From Actinomyces sp. AC-20-1 (GTDB taxonomy: Bacteria; Actinomycetota; Actinomycetes; Actinomycetales; Actinomycetaceae), in the NCBI RefSeq assembly GCF_023369555.1, contig NZ_JACJVC010000007.1:80497-144496 (forward strand): DNA of 64,000 nt, given 5' to 3'. Made by a program: the position numbers and the translations under genes. A model generated the notes under the pieces. It did no database searches. It saw nothing but the letters and a program-made list of their open reading frames with translations, and was not told the origin of the DNA. Shown here in pieces: positions 18,855-27,022 of this stretch. Position 1 is the first letter of the stretch, and every line of letters begins with the position of its first letter.

Positions 18855-18884
18855 ACAATAGAGAATGATTCTCATCATTATCAA
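18855..18884 (-). promoter_or_regulatory. rpmB operon promoter (leaderless)
   Basis: On the minus strand, TTGATA (18884-18879), an 18-bp spacer and TATTGT (18860-18855), then 6 nt to the rpmB ATG. Both hexamers are good matches to the housekeeping consensus. Confidence 0.7.
18864..18879. promoter_or_regulatory. Zur-type operator between rpmB and the COG0523-like gene
   Basis: AATGATTCTCATCATT is a perfect inverted repeat (AATGAT, 4 nt, ATCATT) resembling actinobacterial Zur boxes. It fills the -35/-10 spacer of the rpmB promoter and lies 19-34 bp before the divergent gene, so one site could repress both when zinc is plentiful. Confidence 0.72.
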
Positions 18885-18897
18885 GTTGGAGCCAGGT

Positions 18898-20067
18898 ATG
18901 CCCCGTCACGCCCTCGTCCTCGTCAGCACCGTCGAGCCCCTGCTGCGCGACCTCGCCGCCCTCACCCTCGGGCCCGAGGCCCCCGCCCTCATCCAGGTCG
19001 ACGTCCTCGCCTGCGCCACCGCCTGCGACGACCCCGCCGACAACGGCGCCCCCGCCGTCCGCCTCCAGGGCGAGGCCGGCGTCCTCGACGTCCCCATGGA
19101 GCGCGAGTGCTGGACCTGCTCCGTGCGCGAGACCCTCCTGAGCGTCGCCGCCGAGAGGGCCGACGGCGACGGCTGGTCGGGCGGGGCCGATGACGCGGGC
19201 GGGTCCGACGACGACGGCCGGGAGGACACCGCTGCCGCCGTCCCCGAGGGCACCACCGTCATCCTCCTGCCTCCCGGCCTCGAGCTCGTCCACCTCGTGC
19301 CCGCCCTGGCGACCGCGCTCGCCGAGCACGTGCCCGGGGCCCGTCTCGCCGGCGTCGTCCACGTCATCGACGCCTCCACCGCCGCCTCCACGCTCCTCGA
19401 GCACCACCCGCTCAGCGAGGTCCTGGCCCATCTCGCCCCCGGCGACGAGCGCTGCAGCGGGGAGGTCCACATGAACGCCCTCGGCTACGCCGACCTCGTC
19501 CTGCGCCTGGGCGAGGACCCCGTCGGCTCCGACCTCATCGAGCACCTGCGCCCCCACGACACCCTCCTCCTGCCGGGGCTCGACAGCCCGGTCCTGGCCG
19601 AGGCCCTCGCCGTCGACCACGACGCCCAGGCCGCCCTGGCCCGCGTCCACCCCGCCACCACCCGGGCCTGGGGCGGCCCCGACGACCACGGCGTGCGCAC
19701 CCTCGACCTGTCCTCCGACCTGCCCTTCCACCCCGGGCGGCTGCGCGAGCTCGTCGGGGACCTCGCCGGCAGGGGACTGCTCGCCCGCGGCTGCTTCTGG
19801 GTCCCCACGCGCCCCGGACGCGTCTGCGCCTGGGAGGTCGCCGGAGGCGTCGTCTCCGTGGGCGACGCCGGCACCTGGGGTCAGGCGGGCGACGGCACCG
19901 CCCGCAGCCACCTCGTCGTCACCGGCCTCGCCGACGACGCCGAGTGCGAGGCCGTGAGCCGGGCCTTCTCCCGCATCCTCCTGCGCTCCGACGAGCTCGT
20001 CGAGGCTCTCGCCTGGCCGCGCTACCCCGACGGGCTCGAGGACTGGCTCGGCGTCGCCGAGGCCTGA
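18898..20067 (+). CDS. COG0523/CobW-like protein lacking the P-loop (Mrf/Rv0106-type candidate)
   Basis: A 389-residue protein related to the CobW/COG0523 metallochaperone GTPases. [11 protein letters not shown] (Cys71, Cys74) occupies the place of the family CxCC motif, and [25 protein letters not shown] followed by AWEVAGG matches the CobW C-terminal domain. However, no Walker A (GxxxxGK[ST]) exists anywhere, so GTP binding is doubtful. An acidic Gly/Asp insert lies near 90-115. The divergent placement next to C-minus rpmB matches mycobacterial Rv0106/Mrf, a factor tied to ribosome hibernation under zinc starvation (from memory). ATG 18898 follows GGAG; the ATG at 18865 lies inside the operator. 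Role here is inferred. Confidence 0.75.
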   Translation: MPRHALVLVSTVEPLLRDLAALTLGPEAPALIQVDVLACATACDDPADNGAPAVRLQGEAGVLDVPMERECWTCSVRETLLSVAAERADGDGWSGGADDAGGSDDDGREDTAAAVPEGTTVILLPPGLELVHLVPALATALAEHVPGARLAGVVHVIDASTAASTLLEHHPLSEVLAHLAPGDERCSGEVHMNALGYADLVLRLGEDPVGSDLIEHLRPHDTLLLPGLDSPVLAEALAVDHDAQAALARVHPATTRAWGGPDDHGVRTLDLSSDLPFHPGRLRELVGDLAGRGLLARGCFWVPTRPGRVCAWEVAGGVVSVGDAGTWGQAGDGTARSHLVVTGLADDAECEAVSRAFSRILLRSDELVEALAWPRYPDGLEDWLGVAEA

Positions 20068-20108
20068 GGACCCGGGCGGCCGAGGGGCCCGGGGAGGCTG
20101 AGGGGCCC

Positions 20109-20145
20109 GGCCGGCGCCCGTCCGCGCCCCGCCGGACGGCCCCGG
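20109..20145 (+). terminator. Stem-loop after the COG0523-like gene
   Basis: CCGTCCG (20118-20124) pairs with CGGACGG (20133-20139), with partly complementary CCGG flanks. No T-tract. Confidence 0.4.
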
Positions 20146-20168
20146 CAGCACCACCACCCGGCGCGGGC

Positions 20169-20174
20169 TAGCAT
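20169..20174 (+). promoter_or_regulatory. -10 element of the glyA-folD transcript
   Basis: TAGCAT; initiation would fall near 20181, right where the riboswitch begins. Confidence 0.5.
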
Positions 20175-20180
20175 GGGCCA

Positions 20181-20273
20181 CGCCGTCGCGACTGGCGCAG
20201 GTGGGCCAACCACCGGGGAGCGGCGGTGCTGCCGGGCCACCGGCAAGGAGCAGTTGGTCGCCCGCCTGGGCCG
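20181..20273 (+). ncRNA. ZTP (pfl) riboswitch upstream of glyA
   Basis: The leader carries the conserved pfl-motif blocks in order: CGTCGCGACTGGCGCA (from about 20184), GGTGGG and CCACCGGGGAGC (about 20200-20221), then after a variable stem CCGCCTGGGC (from about 20262). This RNA senses the purine intermediate ZTP/ZMP, which builds up when 10-formyl-THF is low, and turns on one-carbon genes. The downstream genes glyA and folD are classic targets. About 55 nt separate it from the glyA ATG, enough for an expression platform acting on the AAGGAG site. Confidence 0.9.
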
Positions 20274-20327
20274 ATGCCGCAGCCGCCGGCGCACCACGCC
20301 GGCGAAGTCCGGACACCAAGGAGAAGC

Positions 20328-21632
20328 ATGACCGCCCCCACGACCCTCAACACCATGCCCCTGGCGCAGTTCGACCCCGAGATCGCCGCCGTCCTCGACG
20401 GCGAGCTCGCCCGCCAGCGCGGCACCCTCGAGATGATCGCCTCGGAGAACTTCGTGCCCCGCGCCGTCCTCCAGGTCCAGGGGTCCGTGCTCACCAACAA
20501 GTACGCCGAGGGCTACCCCGCCAAGCGCTACTACGGCGGCTGCGAGGTCGTCGACGTCGCCGAGTCCCTGGCCATCGAGCGCGCCCTGGCCGTCTTCGGC
20601 GGCGACTACGCCAACGTCCAGCCGCACGCCGGCGCCCAGGCCAACGCCGCCGTCCTGCACGCCCTGGCCGACCCCGGCGACACCATCCTCGGCCTCGCCC
20701 TTCCCCACGGCGGCCACCTCACCCACGGCATGAGGATCAACTTCTCCGGCCGCCTCTACCGCGCCACCGCCTACGGCGTGGACGAGACCACCCACCGCAT
20801 CGAGATGGACCAGGTGCGCGAGGCCGCCCTGCGCGAGCGCCCCAAGGTCATCATCGCCGGCTGGTCCGCCTACCCCCGCCACCTCGACTTCGAGGCCTTC
20901 CGCTCCATCGCCGACGAGGTCGGCGCCTACCTGTGGACGGACATGGCGCACTTCGCCGGCCTCGTCGCCGCCGGCCTGCACCCCAGCCCCGTGCCCCACT
21001 CCGACGTCGTGTCCACCACCGTGCACAAGACCATCGGCGGGCCGCGCTCCGGCATGATCCTGTCCAGCCGCGGTGAGGCGCTGGGCAAGAGGCTCGACTC
21101 CGCCGTCTTCCCCGGCCAGCAGGGCGGCCCGCTCATGCACGTCGTCGCCGCCAAGGCCGTCGCCATGCGGATCGCCCAGACCGACGAGTTCCGCGACCGC
21201 CAGGCCCGCACCATCGAGGGTGCGGCGATCCTCGCCGAGCGCCTGCTCGCCGACGACGTGCGCGCCGCCGGCATCAGCCTCGTCACCGGGGGAACGGACG
21301 TCCACCTCGTGCTCGTGGACCTGCGCGAGGCCGCCCTCGACGGCCAGCAGGCCGAGGACCTCCTCCACGCCGCGGGCATCACCGTCAACCGCAACGCCGT
21401 CCCCTTCGACCCGCGCCCCGCGCGCGTGACCTCCGGCCTGCGCATCGGCACCCCGGCCCTGGCCACCCGCGGCTTCGGCGCCGCCGAGTTCACCGAGGTC
21501 GCGGACATCATCGCCACCGCCCTCGTCGCCGGTGCCGCCGGACGGGCCGACGACGAGCTGCTCGCAGGCCTGCGCGCGCGCGTCGAGGCCCTGACCGAGG
21601 CCTTCCCGCTCTACGACGGGCTCGAGCAGTGA
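20328..21632 (+). CDS. glyA: Serine hydroxymethyltransferase
   Basis: PLP enzyme converting serine and THF to glycine and 5,10-methylene-THF, the main one-carbon source. The 434-residue product has [10 protein letters not shown], the [13 protein letters not shown] active-site segment, and the PLP lysine in [11 protein letters not shown] (families usually show THKTLRGPR). The ATG at 20328 has AAGGAG 7-8 nt upstream; an open frame further upstream is riboswitch sequence, not coding. The stop overlaps the folD GTG (GTGA), so translation is coupled. Confidence 0.96.
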   Translation: MTAPTTLNTMPLAQFDPEIAAVLDGELARQRGTLEMIASENFVPRAVLQVQGSVLTNKYAEGYPAKRYYGGCEVVDVAESLAIERALAVFGGDYANVQPHAGAQANAAVLHALADPGDTILGLALPHGGHLTHGMRINFSGRLYRATAYGVDETTHRIEMDQVREAALRERPKVIIAGWSAYPRHLDFEAFRSIADEVGAYLWTDMAHFAGLVAAGLHPSPVPHSDVVSTTVHKTIGGPRSGMILSSRGEALGKRLDSAVFPGQQGGPLMHVVAAKAVAMRIAQTDEFRDRQARTIEGAAILAERLLADDVRAAGISLVTGGTDVHLVLVDLREAALDGQQAEDLLHAAGITVNRNAVPFDPRPARVTSGLRIGTPALATRGFGAAEFTEVADIIATALVAGAAGRADDELLAGLRARVEALTEAFPLYDGLEQ

Positions 21633-22534
21633 GGGCCCCCTGGACGGGCGCCGCACGGGTCCTGGACGGGACCGCCGCGGCCGGCGCCATCAAGGCCGAG
21701 CTGAGGCAGCGGGTGGACGCCCTGCGCGCGCGCGGCGTCGTGCCGGGCCTGGGCACCGTGCTCGTCGGTGAGGACCCCGGCAGCGTGCGCTACGTGGCTG
21801 GCAAGCACGCCGACTGCGCCGAGGTCGGCATCGAGTCCATCCGCGTGGACCTGCCCGCCACGGCCACCCAGGCCGAGGTCGAGGCGGCTGTCGACCGGCT
21901 CAACGAGGACCCGGCCTGCACCGGCTACATCGTCCAGCTGCCGCTGCCCCGGGGCATCGACACCAACGCCGTGCTCGAGCGCATCGACCCGGACAAGGAC
22001 GCCGACGGCCTGCACCCGACCAACCTCGGGCGCCTCGTCCTGCGCGGCAGCGAGCCCATCACCTCGCCGCTGCCCTGCACGCCGCGCGGGTGCCTCGAGC
22101 TCCTCACCCGCCACGGCATCGACCTGGCGGGCAAGGACGTGTGCGTCGTCGGGCGCGGCGTGACGGTCGGCCGCTCCATCGGGCTGCTGCTCATGCGCAA
22201 GGACGTCAACGCCACCGTCGACGTCTGCCACACGGGCACGGCGGACCTGGCCGGGCACGTGCGCCGCGCGGACGTCGTCGTCGCGGCCGCCGGCAGCGCC
22301 GGGATCATCACGGCCGACATGGTGCGCCCCGGCGCCGTCGTCCTCGACGTCGGGGTCTCGCGCGTGGTGGACCCGGCCACCGGCAAGGGCCGCATCATGG
22401 GGGACGTGGCCGACGGCGTCGACCAGGTCGCCTCGTGGCTGTCCCCGAACCCCGGGGGAGTGGGGCCGATGACCCGCGCGCTGCTGCTCGCGAACGTCGT
22501 CGAGACGGCCGAGCGCCTGGCCGCCGGGGCCTGA
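21629..22534 (+). CDS. folD: Bifunctional methylene-THF dehydrogenase/methenyl-THF cyclohydrolase
   Basis: Oxidizes methylene-THF to methenyl-THF and hydrolyses it to 10-formyl-THF, using the product of GlyA. The 301-residue protein has the catalytic Tyr/Lys segment [11 protein letters not shown] (YxxxK), [20 protein letters not shown], and the dinucleotide-binding [11 protein letters not shown]. The C-terminal VGVSRV and [14 protein letters not shown] close the NADP domain. Its GTG overlaps the glyA stop by 4 nt. It is controlled with glyA by the ZTP riboswitch. Confidence 0.96.
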   Translation: MRAPWTGAARVLDGTAAAGAIKAELRQRVDALRARGVVPGLGTVLVGEDPGSVRYVAGKHADCAEVGIESIRVDLPATATQAEVEAAVDRLNEDPACTGYIVQLPLPRGIDTNAVLERIDPDKDADGLHPTNLGRLVLRGSEPITSPLPCTPRGCLELLTRHGIDLAGKDVCVVGRGVTVGRSIGLLLMRKDVNATVDVCHTGTADLAGHVRRADVVVAAAGSAGIITADMVRPGAVVLDVGVSRVVDPATGKGRIMGDVADGVDQVASWLSPNPGGVGPMTRALLLANVVETAERLAAGA

Positions 22535-22570
22535 GCCACCCGCTTCCCGCCCACTGAGGTTGGTGCTGAC

Positions 22571-22613
22571 GCCGGCGGGTCCCGGGTCCTTCGCGGGCCC
22601 GGGACCCGCCGGC
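22571..22613. terminator. Bidirectional terminator-like hairpin between folD and xth
   Basis: GCCGGCGGGTCCCGGG (22571-22586) pairs perfectly with CCCGGGACCCGCCGGC (22598-22613) around 11 nt. It lies between two convergent genes. No T-tract on either side. Confidence 0.7.
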
Positions 22614-22634
22614 GCGCGGTGTGGGCGGAGCCCG

Positions 22635-23468
22635 TCAGCCCGCGTAGTCGACGACCAGCGGCGCGTGGTCGCTCCAGCGCTCGGCGTAGGAGGCCGCCCG
22701 GTTCACCCTCGCCGACGAGGCGCGCGCGGCCAGGGCCGGCGTGGCCACCTGGTAGTCGATGCGCCAGCCGGCGTTGTTGTCGAAGGCCTGGCCCCTCTGG
22801 GACCACCACGTGTAGGGGCCCTGCTCCTCGGGGGCGAGGGCCCGGGCGACATCGGTCCAGCCCGAGGAGAACCAGGACTCGAGGTGGGCGATCTCCTCGT
22901 CCATGACCCCGGCGATCTTGTTGTGGTTCGGCTTCCAGTTCTTGATGTCCTGCTCGGAGCGCACGACGTTGAGGTCACCGGCCATGAGGACCTGGGGGCC
23001 GCCGTCGGCGGCGCGGGCGAGCAGGGCCGCCATGCGCGCGTCGACGAGGTCGAGGTGGGCGTACTTCTGGTCCATCTTCTCGGTGCCGAGCTGGCCCGAG
23101 TGCAGGTAGGCGGACACGACGGTGAGCGCGGCCCCCTCCTCGGCCCCGGAGGGCAGGAGGTCCACCTCGAGCCAGCGCCCGGAGTCGACGTCGGGCTCCT
23201 CGGTGCCGGGCGCGGCGACGCCGTAGCGGACCTCGCCCGCGGTGAGGGGACCGTCCTCGCGCACGGCCACGGCGACGCCCGCACGGCCCTTGACTCGGCA
23301 GGGCCAGACGATGGAGGTGTAGCCGGGCAGGAGCGCGGCGGCCGTCTCCTCGTCGGCGCGGACCTCCTGCAGGAGCAGGACGTCGGGGGCGCAGGACTCG
23401 ATCCAGGAGGCCATGCCCTTGCGGGCGGCGGCACGGATCCCGTTGACGTTGGCAGTGGCGATACGCAT
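22635..23468 (-). CDS. xth: Exodeoxyribonuclease III family
   Basis: Mg2+-dependent AP endonuclease and 3'-5' exonuclease of base excision repair. The 277-residue protein shows the fold's landmarks: MRIATANVNGIRAA with Asn7, LLLQEVRADEE (metal Glu), GDLNVVRSEQDI (Asp/Asn catalytic pair), and the C-terminal WSDHAPLVVDY (Asp-His). ATG at 23468 is exactly 6 nt from a -10 hexamer, so the mRNA is likely leaderless. It is transcribed away from the acylphosphatase gene. Confidence 0.95.
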   Translation of the reverse strand: MRIATANVNGIRAAARKGMASWIESCAPDVLLLQEVRADEETAAALLPGYTSIVWPCRVKGRAGVAVAVREDGPLTAGEVRYGVAAPGTEEPDVDSGRWLEVDLLPSGAEEGAALTVVSAYLHSGQLGTEKMDQKYAHLDLVDARMAALLARAADGGPQVLMAGDLNVVRSEQDIKNWKPNHNKIAGVMDEEIAHLESWFSSGWTDVARALAPEEQGPYTWWSQRGQAFDNNAGWRIDYQVATPALAARASSARVNRAASYAERWSDHAPLVVDYAG

Positions 23469-23474
23469 GGCGCC

Positions 23475-23480
23475 AGGGTA
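23475..23480 (-). promoter_or_regulatory. -10 element of xth (leaderless arrangement)
   Basis: Minus strand TACCCT, 6 nt, ATG. Confidence 0.6.
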
Positions 23481-23501
23481 CGTGCCGCCAGGAGGTGGAC
23501 A

Positions 23502-23846
23502 ATGACCCGCATGAGGCGATCAACAGGACAGCAGGCGGCCGCCTCCGGGGCCGGTGGCCCTGACGGGCGCAGCCGCACGGTGCGCGCCGTCGTGTCAGGG
23601 ATGGTCCAGGGGGTGGGTTTTCGCTGGTCCTGCCTGCAGGAGGCCAGCTCCCTCGGGCTCGTCGGCTCCGTGAGCAACCTCGACGACGGCACCGTCGAGG
23701 TCCTCGCCCAGGGGCCGTCCGACGACGTCTCCCGGCTCATCGCCTGGCTCTACCGCGGCCCGGGCTGGGCCCGGGTCGACGGCGTGCTCGTGGAGGAGAG
23801 GGCGCCCGGCTCCCTGACCGGCAGCGCCTTCGAGGTCGCCCGATGA
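23502..23846 (+). CDS. acyP: Acylphosphatase
   Basis: Small enzyme hydrolysing acyl phosphates. The 114-residue product has about 27 extra N-terminal residues, then RAVVSGMVQGVGFRW (the phosphate-binding loop with catalytic Arg) and GLVGSVSNLDDGTVEVLAQG (catalytic Asn in VSN). AGGAGG sits 6 nt before the ATG. Its stop overlaps the next ATG (ATGA). Confidence 0.93.
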   Translation: MTRMRRSTGQQAAASGAGGPDGRSRTVRAVVSGMVQGVGFRWSCLQEASSLGLVGSVSNLDDGTVEVLAQGPSDDVSRLIAWLYRGPGWARVDGVLVEERAPGSLTGSAFEVAR

Positions 23847-24073
23847 GCCGGGCGGTGTCCAGCCCCGGCCGCGGGCTCATGGTCGGCGGCGCGCTGCTCA
23901 TGGTGGTCGCCGCGCTCCTGCCGGTGGCCGCCAGCCTGCTGCCCGTCGGCGCTGCGGCCACGGTCCTGTGGCTGGTCTCCATGCCCGGCTGCCTGGCCGG
24001 CGCCGCGCTGACGGCCGCCGGGCTCCTGCGCCGACGCCGCGGCCAGCCCGACCGCGATGAGGGCTGGGGCTGA
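23843..24073 (+). CDS. Small hypothetical membrane protein
   Basis: A 76-residue protein with two hydrophobic helices (about residues 12-34 and 36-62) and an Arg-rich, polar C-terminus (RRRRGQPDRDEGWG). I do not recognise a family. It is accepted because it overlaps the acylphosphatase stop by 4 nt (ATGA), has membrane-protein composition and lies in the same orientation. It could be a spurious frame; confidence is moderate. Confidence 0.55.
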   Translation: MSRAVSSPGRGLMVGGALLMVVAALLPVAASLLPVGAAATVLWLVSMPGCLAGAALTAAGLLRRRRGQPDRDEGWG

Positions 24074-24481
24074 GCCCCGGGCGCCAGTGGCGCACCCCCG
24101 GTTGCCCGGCTGCGTGGGCCCGGCCACCGCGCCGTCGAGCACACGGCACCCCATGAGGCGGGTCCCCGGCTGCGTGGGCGCAGCCCGAGTCACGGCTGCG
24201 CGCTCGCTCAAGGACAACCTTCTCGCGCTAGGACAACGTGCGCACAGCAGGACAACCGTGTGGAGGCACATAGGTTGTCCACGCAGCGCCAGGTTGTCCT
24301 GCTGCACAGAGGTTGTCCATCCAGGGCGAGGTGGTCCGTGGGCGGGCGCGGTGGGAAGGACACGGAGACCAACGGGCCGCCGGGCTCCACAGGGGCCCTC
24401 CGCGACAGGCAGGGCGGTCAGCCATCCACACCCGGGGGCCGCGGGCTGCGAGCCGGTGAGCAACAGAGCCACGATCACGGC
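24074..24481. other. 408-bp gap holding repeat array A
   Basis: Besides the array at 24211-24338, the gap contains a 15-bp direct repeat CCCGGCTGCGTGGGC at 24105-24119 and 24165-24179, 60 bp apart. No protein-coding frame here looks real. Confidence 0.7.
24211..24338. repeat. Mirrored 19-bp repeat array A (3 direct + 4 inverted units)
   Basis: A 10-bp core AGGACAACCT-like begins at 24211, 24230 and 24249, then its reverse complement AGGTTGTCCT-like at 24272, 24291, 24310 and 24329. Steps are 19, 19, 23, 19, 19, 19. Between cores lie 9 variable bases; the centre is 13 nt and itself reads TGTG-GAGG-CACA. The last unit is degenerate (AGGTGGTCCG). The period is exact, not a loose cluster. See arrays at 25456 and 58401. 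Confidence 0.9.
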
Positions 24482-25417
24482 ATGTGGACCGCACCCGCAC
24501 CGATCCTCCTCAGCCGGGAGCAGACCCGGCTCGGTCTCTCAGCGCACGCACTGTCGCATGCTGCGAGAGGGCCGGGCAGCCGCCTCGTGCGACTGGTCCC
24601 TGGCGCCTACGCCAGGCGCGGCGACGTCGAGAGGCTGAGCCGGGCGGAGCGCCACCGGTTGCTCGTCGTGGCCGGGCGCCTGACCGGGCTCCTCGACGGC
24701 GAGGCCGTCCTCGCTCGGGAGTCGGCCGCGGTGGTCCACGGCCTGCCGCTCGTCGGGGCCCTGCCCTCGCGCATCGAGCGGGCCCAGCGCGGTCGGGACG
24801 GCGGCCGACGCACCAGCTGCTGCCGCACCCTGCGCGCCTACGAGGGCTGGCAGACCACGGAGAACGACGGGCTGAGCATCGCCTCCGTCGGGCAGACCCT
24901 CGTCGACCTGGGGCGGCGCCGCTCGCTCGCCTCCAACCTGGCGAGCCTCGACCACGCCCTGCGCAACGGGCTGGTGAGCCGGGAGGAGGTCAAGGACCTG
25001 GCGTCCCGGCGCCCAGGGGCTCGTGGGAACCCGGCCCTGCTCTTCGCGCTCGAGCGCGCCGACCCCCGCGCCGAGTCGCCCGGGGAGAGCCTCAGCCGCG
25101 CCGTCATGATCGAGAACCACCTGCCGGAGCCCGGTCTTCAGACCGAGGTGCACGACCATCGCGGGCACCTGGTGGGACGCGTCGACTTCATGTGGCCGCA
25201 GCACGGGGTCATCGGGGAGTTCGACGGGTACGTCAAGTACGCGCGGGAGATGACGGGCAGGCCCGTTGAGGACGTCATCCTGGCGGAGCGGCGACGGGAG
25301 ATCGAGATCGAGAACGTCACGGGGATGCGGGTGGTGCGCTGGACGTGGCGGGACGCCTACAGGGTCGACGGAATGCTCAACGCGCTCGCCGAGGCGGGGA
25401 TCCGGCCCCTGCACTGA
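24482..25417 (+). CDS. AbiEi-like winged-helix protein with C-terminal DUF559/PD-(D/E)XK-type domain
   Basis: A 311-residue protein of a family common in actinobacteria as solitary genes. The N-terminal ~90 residues resemble the antitoxin-type AbiEi domain (LLSREQTRLGLS, RLVPGAYARRGDVERLSRAERHRLL). The C-terminal ~90 residues resemble DUF559/very-short-patch-repair-like nucleases: VDFMWPQHGVIGEFDGYVKY with Asp235, Glu246, Asp248, Lys252 and a following E269 and VVRWTWRD. No AbiEii toxin gene is adjacent. The gene is bracketed by repeat arrays A (144 bp upstream) and B (38 bp downstream). Function unknown; DNA binding or cleavage is plausible. The start at 24482 gives the usual N-terminus. Confidence 0.75.
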   Translation: MWTAPAPILLSREQTRLGLSAHALSHAARGPGSRLVRLVPGAYARRGDVERLSRAERHRLLVVAGRLTGLLDGEAVLARESAAVVHGLPLVGALPSRIERAQRGRDGGRRTSCCRTLRAYEGWQTTENDGLSIASVGQTLVDLGRRRSLASNLASLDHALRNGLVSREEVKDLASRRPGARGNPALLFALERADPRAESPGESLSRAVMIENHLPEPGLQTEVHDHRGHLVGRVDFMWPQHGVIGEFDGYVKYAREMTGRPVEDVILAERRREIEIENVTGMRVVRWTWRDAYRVDGMLNALAEAGIRPLH

Positions 25418-25455
25418 GCCTCGGCGCTCGTCGCGCTGCGCCCGGTGCCCGCTGA

Positions 25456-25583
25456 CGGACCACTGTCCTGCAGCAGGACAACGTGCGTGCAGCAGGACAA
25501 CGTGCGGGAGCACTTCACGTTGTCCTGCTGCCGACAGGTTGTCCTTGCGAGAAGAGGTTGTCCTGGGGACGGCAGGTTGTCCG
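25456..25583. repeat. Mirrored 19-bp repeat array B (3 direct + 4 inverted units)
   Basis: Cores start at 25456 (degenerate CGGACCACTG), 25475 and 25494 (AGGACAACGT), then inverted at 25517, 25536, 25555 and 25574. Steps are again 19, 19, 23, 19, 19, 19, identical to array A, although the variable 9-mers differ. Unit 25475-25493 differs from array A unit 24230-24248 at only two positions. Confidence 0.9.
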
Positions 25584-25616
25584 TGTGCCAGGAGGGGGGC
25601 CGAGATCGGGGGAGGG

Positions 25617-25681
25617 GGCCGGGGCAGACGCCGGAGCCGCCCAGCCCGGGCCCCGGCCTGGGCTGGGCGTCTGCCCCGGCC
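25617..25681 (-). terminator. Long imperfect hairpin after the MacB-like permease gene
   Basis: GCCGGGGCAGACG near 25618 pairs with CGTCTGCCCCGGC ending at 25680, and GCCCAGCCC with GGGCTGGGC inside, with an 8-nt bulge on one side. It lies just beyond the permease stop. Confidence 0.6.
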
Positions 25682-25687
25682 CAGGCG

Positions 25688-27022
25688 TCAGAAGCGGATG
25701 GCGTCGATGGGGCGGATGCGCACGGCGACGACGGCGGGGATGATGCCCGCCAGGGCACCGACGCCGGAGGCCGCCACCAGGCCGATGAGCGCCGCCGACA
25801 TCGGGAAGGGCGGCCGGTTCGACACCGTGTAGCCGTTGAACAGGACCTCCAGCGGCACGAAGCGCATCGCCACGATGGCGACACCGATCCCGATGACGCC
25901 CGCGACGACCGTCGCCACCACCGACTCGAGCATGATGGAGAAGAAGACACGCCGGCTCGTCGCCCCGAAGGAGCGGCGCACACCGATCTCGTGGATGCGC
26001 TGGCGCACCGTCACCATCGAGATGTTGATGAGCCCCAGGGCGCCCAGCACCATGATGAACACGCCGGCGGAGGTCACCACGAGCGTGAAGGTCCGGTCGA
26101 ACTCCTCCATCGAGTCGAACTCGTTGTTCCAGGCGGAGGCCGCGTTGTGCCCGAAGATGGCGTTGAAGTGGTCCTTCATGAGGTCCCCCATCTCGCTGCC
26201 CTTGCCCACCCCGGCCCACACCTCGAGCGTCGGGGCCGAGCGCTCGACGGTGGACGGCAGGAGACGGTAGTAGGGCTCGGAGAGCACCATCGCCGTCATC
26301 GGCGCGTCGCACACGTCCTCGCCGGTCTCAGGATCCGAGTAGCAGGAGACCGAGCCGTCCCCCTTGAGCACCCCGACGATCGTGTAGGTCGTCTCCACCG
26401 GGGCCAGCCCGCGTACGCGCAGCGGGGCGTGGAGCTCGGGCACCCCGAGCGCGTCGAGGACACCCTGGCTGACGAGGATCGAGGGGGACAGGTCGTCCTC
26501 GTCGTCGGCGCTGAACCACCGGCCCTGGAGCACCTGGGTGCGGTGCAGGATCCCGTAGCCGCCCGAGACGACCTGCGTCTGCACGTTGGTGGGCATGCCG
26601 CCCAGGCTCAGGCGCAGCGTCGTGCGCTCATTCGTCGCCCAGTGGCTGATCTTGTAGCGCTCGACGAAGTCGGTGTAGGCCTTGTCGACCTTCTCGGCAG
26701 CGCTGAGCGCGGTCGGGTCCGCCGCCTGGCCGCCGCCGGCCTGCGCCGGAGTGTCGGGGCCCGTGCCACCGGGGCCCGTGCCGTCGGAGTCCTCCGACGA
26801 CGGCGTCACGTTGAGCATGACCGTGCCCGGACGGCCGTTCCACTGCTGCATGAGCTCGGCCTGGACGGCGGCGGAGACCTGGCCGAAGGCGATGACGAAG
26901 GTCATCGCGGCCACGGCCACCCCCACGCCGACCAGGGACAGCAGGACACGCAGCTTGCCGATGCGCAGCTGGGTCCAGGCCTCGACGAGGGCGCCGACGG
27001 TCCCGGTGAGGAAGCCGTTCAC
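25688..27022 (-). CDS. MacB/FtsX-type ABC transporter permease
   Basis: A 444-residue permease with one N-terminal membrane helix (about 25-48, VLLSLVGVGVAVAAMTFVI), a large extracytoplasmic MacB periplasmic-core domain (about 50-320), and three C-terminal helices of the FtsX domain (about 325-440) around QRIHEIGVRRSFGATSRRVFF, the FtsX signature. It starts with GTG overlapping the ATPase stop by 4 nt. Together with the ATPase and the membrane-fusion protein it forms a tripartite-type exporter; in a Gram-positive this usually exports peptides or antibiotics or serves envelope stress. Substrate unknown. Confidence 0.9.
   Translation of the reverse strand: MNGFLTGTVGALVEAWTQLRIGKLRVLLSLVGVGVAVAAMTFVIAFGQVSAAVQAELMQQWNGRPGTVMLNVTPSSEDSDGTGPGGTGPDTPAQAGGGQAADPTALSAAEKVDKAYTDFVERYKISHWATNERTTLRLSLGGMPTNVQTQVVSGGYGILHRTQVLQGRWFSADDEDDLSPSILVSQGVLDALGVPELHAPLRVRGLAPVETTYTIVGVLKGDGSVSCYSDPETGEDVCDAPMTAMVLSEPYYRLLPSTVERSAPTLEVWAGVGKGSEMGDLMKDHFNAIFGHNAASAWNNEFDSMEEFDRTFTLVVTSAGVFIMVLGALGLINISMVTVRQRIHEIGVRRSFGATSRRVFFSIMLESVVATVVAGVIGIGVAIVAMRFVPLEVLFNGYTVSNRPPFPMSAALIGLVAASGVGALAGIIPAVVAVRIRPIDAIRF

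Noticed and set aside
18865..18897. Earlier ATG at 18865 as the start of the COG0523-like gene
   Set aside because: It lies inside the palindromic operator and adds an eleven-residue hydrophobic stretch; ATG 18898 has a GGAG site.
24211..24338. CRISPR array interpretation of the 19-bp repeats
   Set aside because: The conserved core is only 10 bp, the spacers are 9 bp, orientation flips at the centre, and no cas gene is present.
24211..25583. Replication origin iterons or DnaA-box cluster
   Set aside because: The core does not resemble TTATCCACA, no dnaA, dnaN or rep gene is nearby, and three copies lie far apart.
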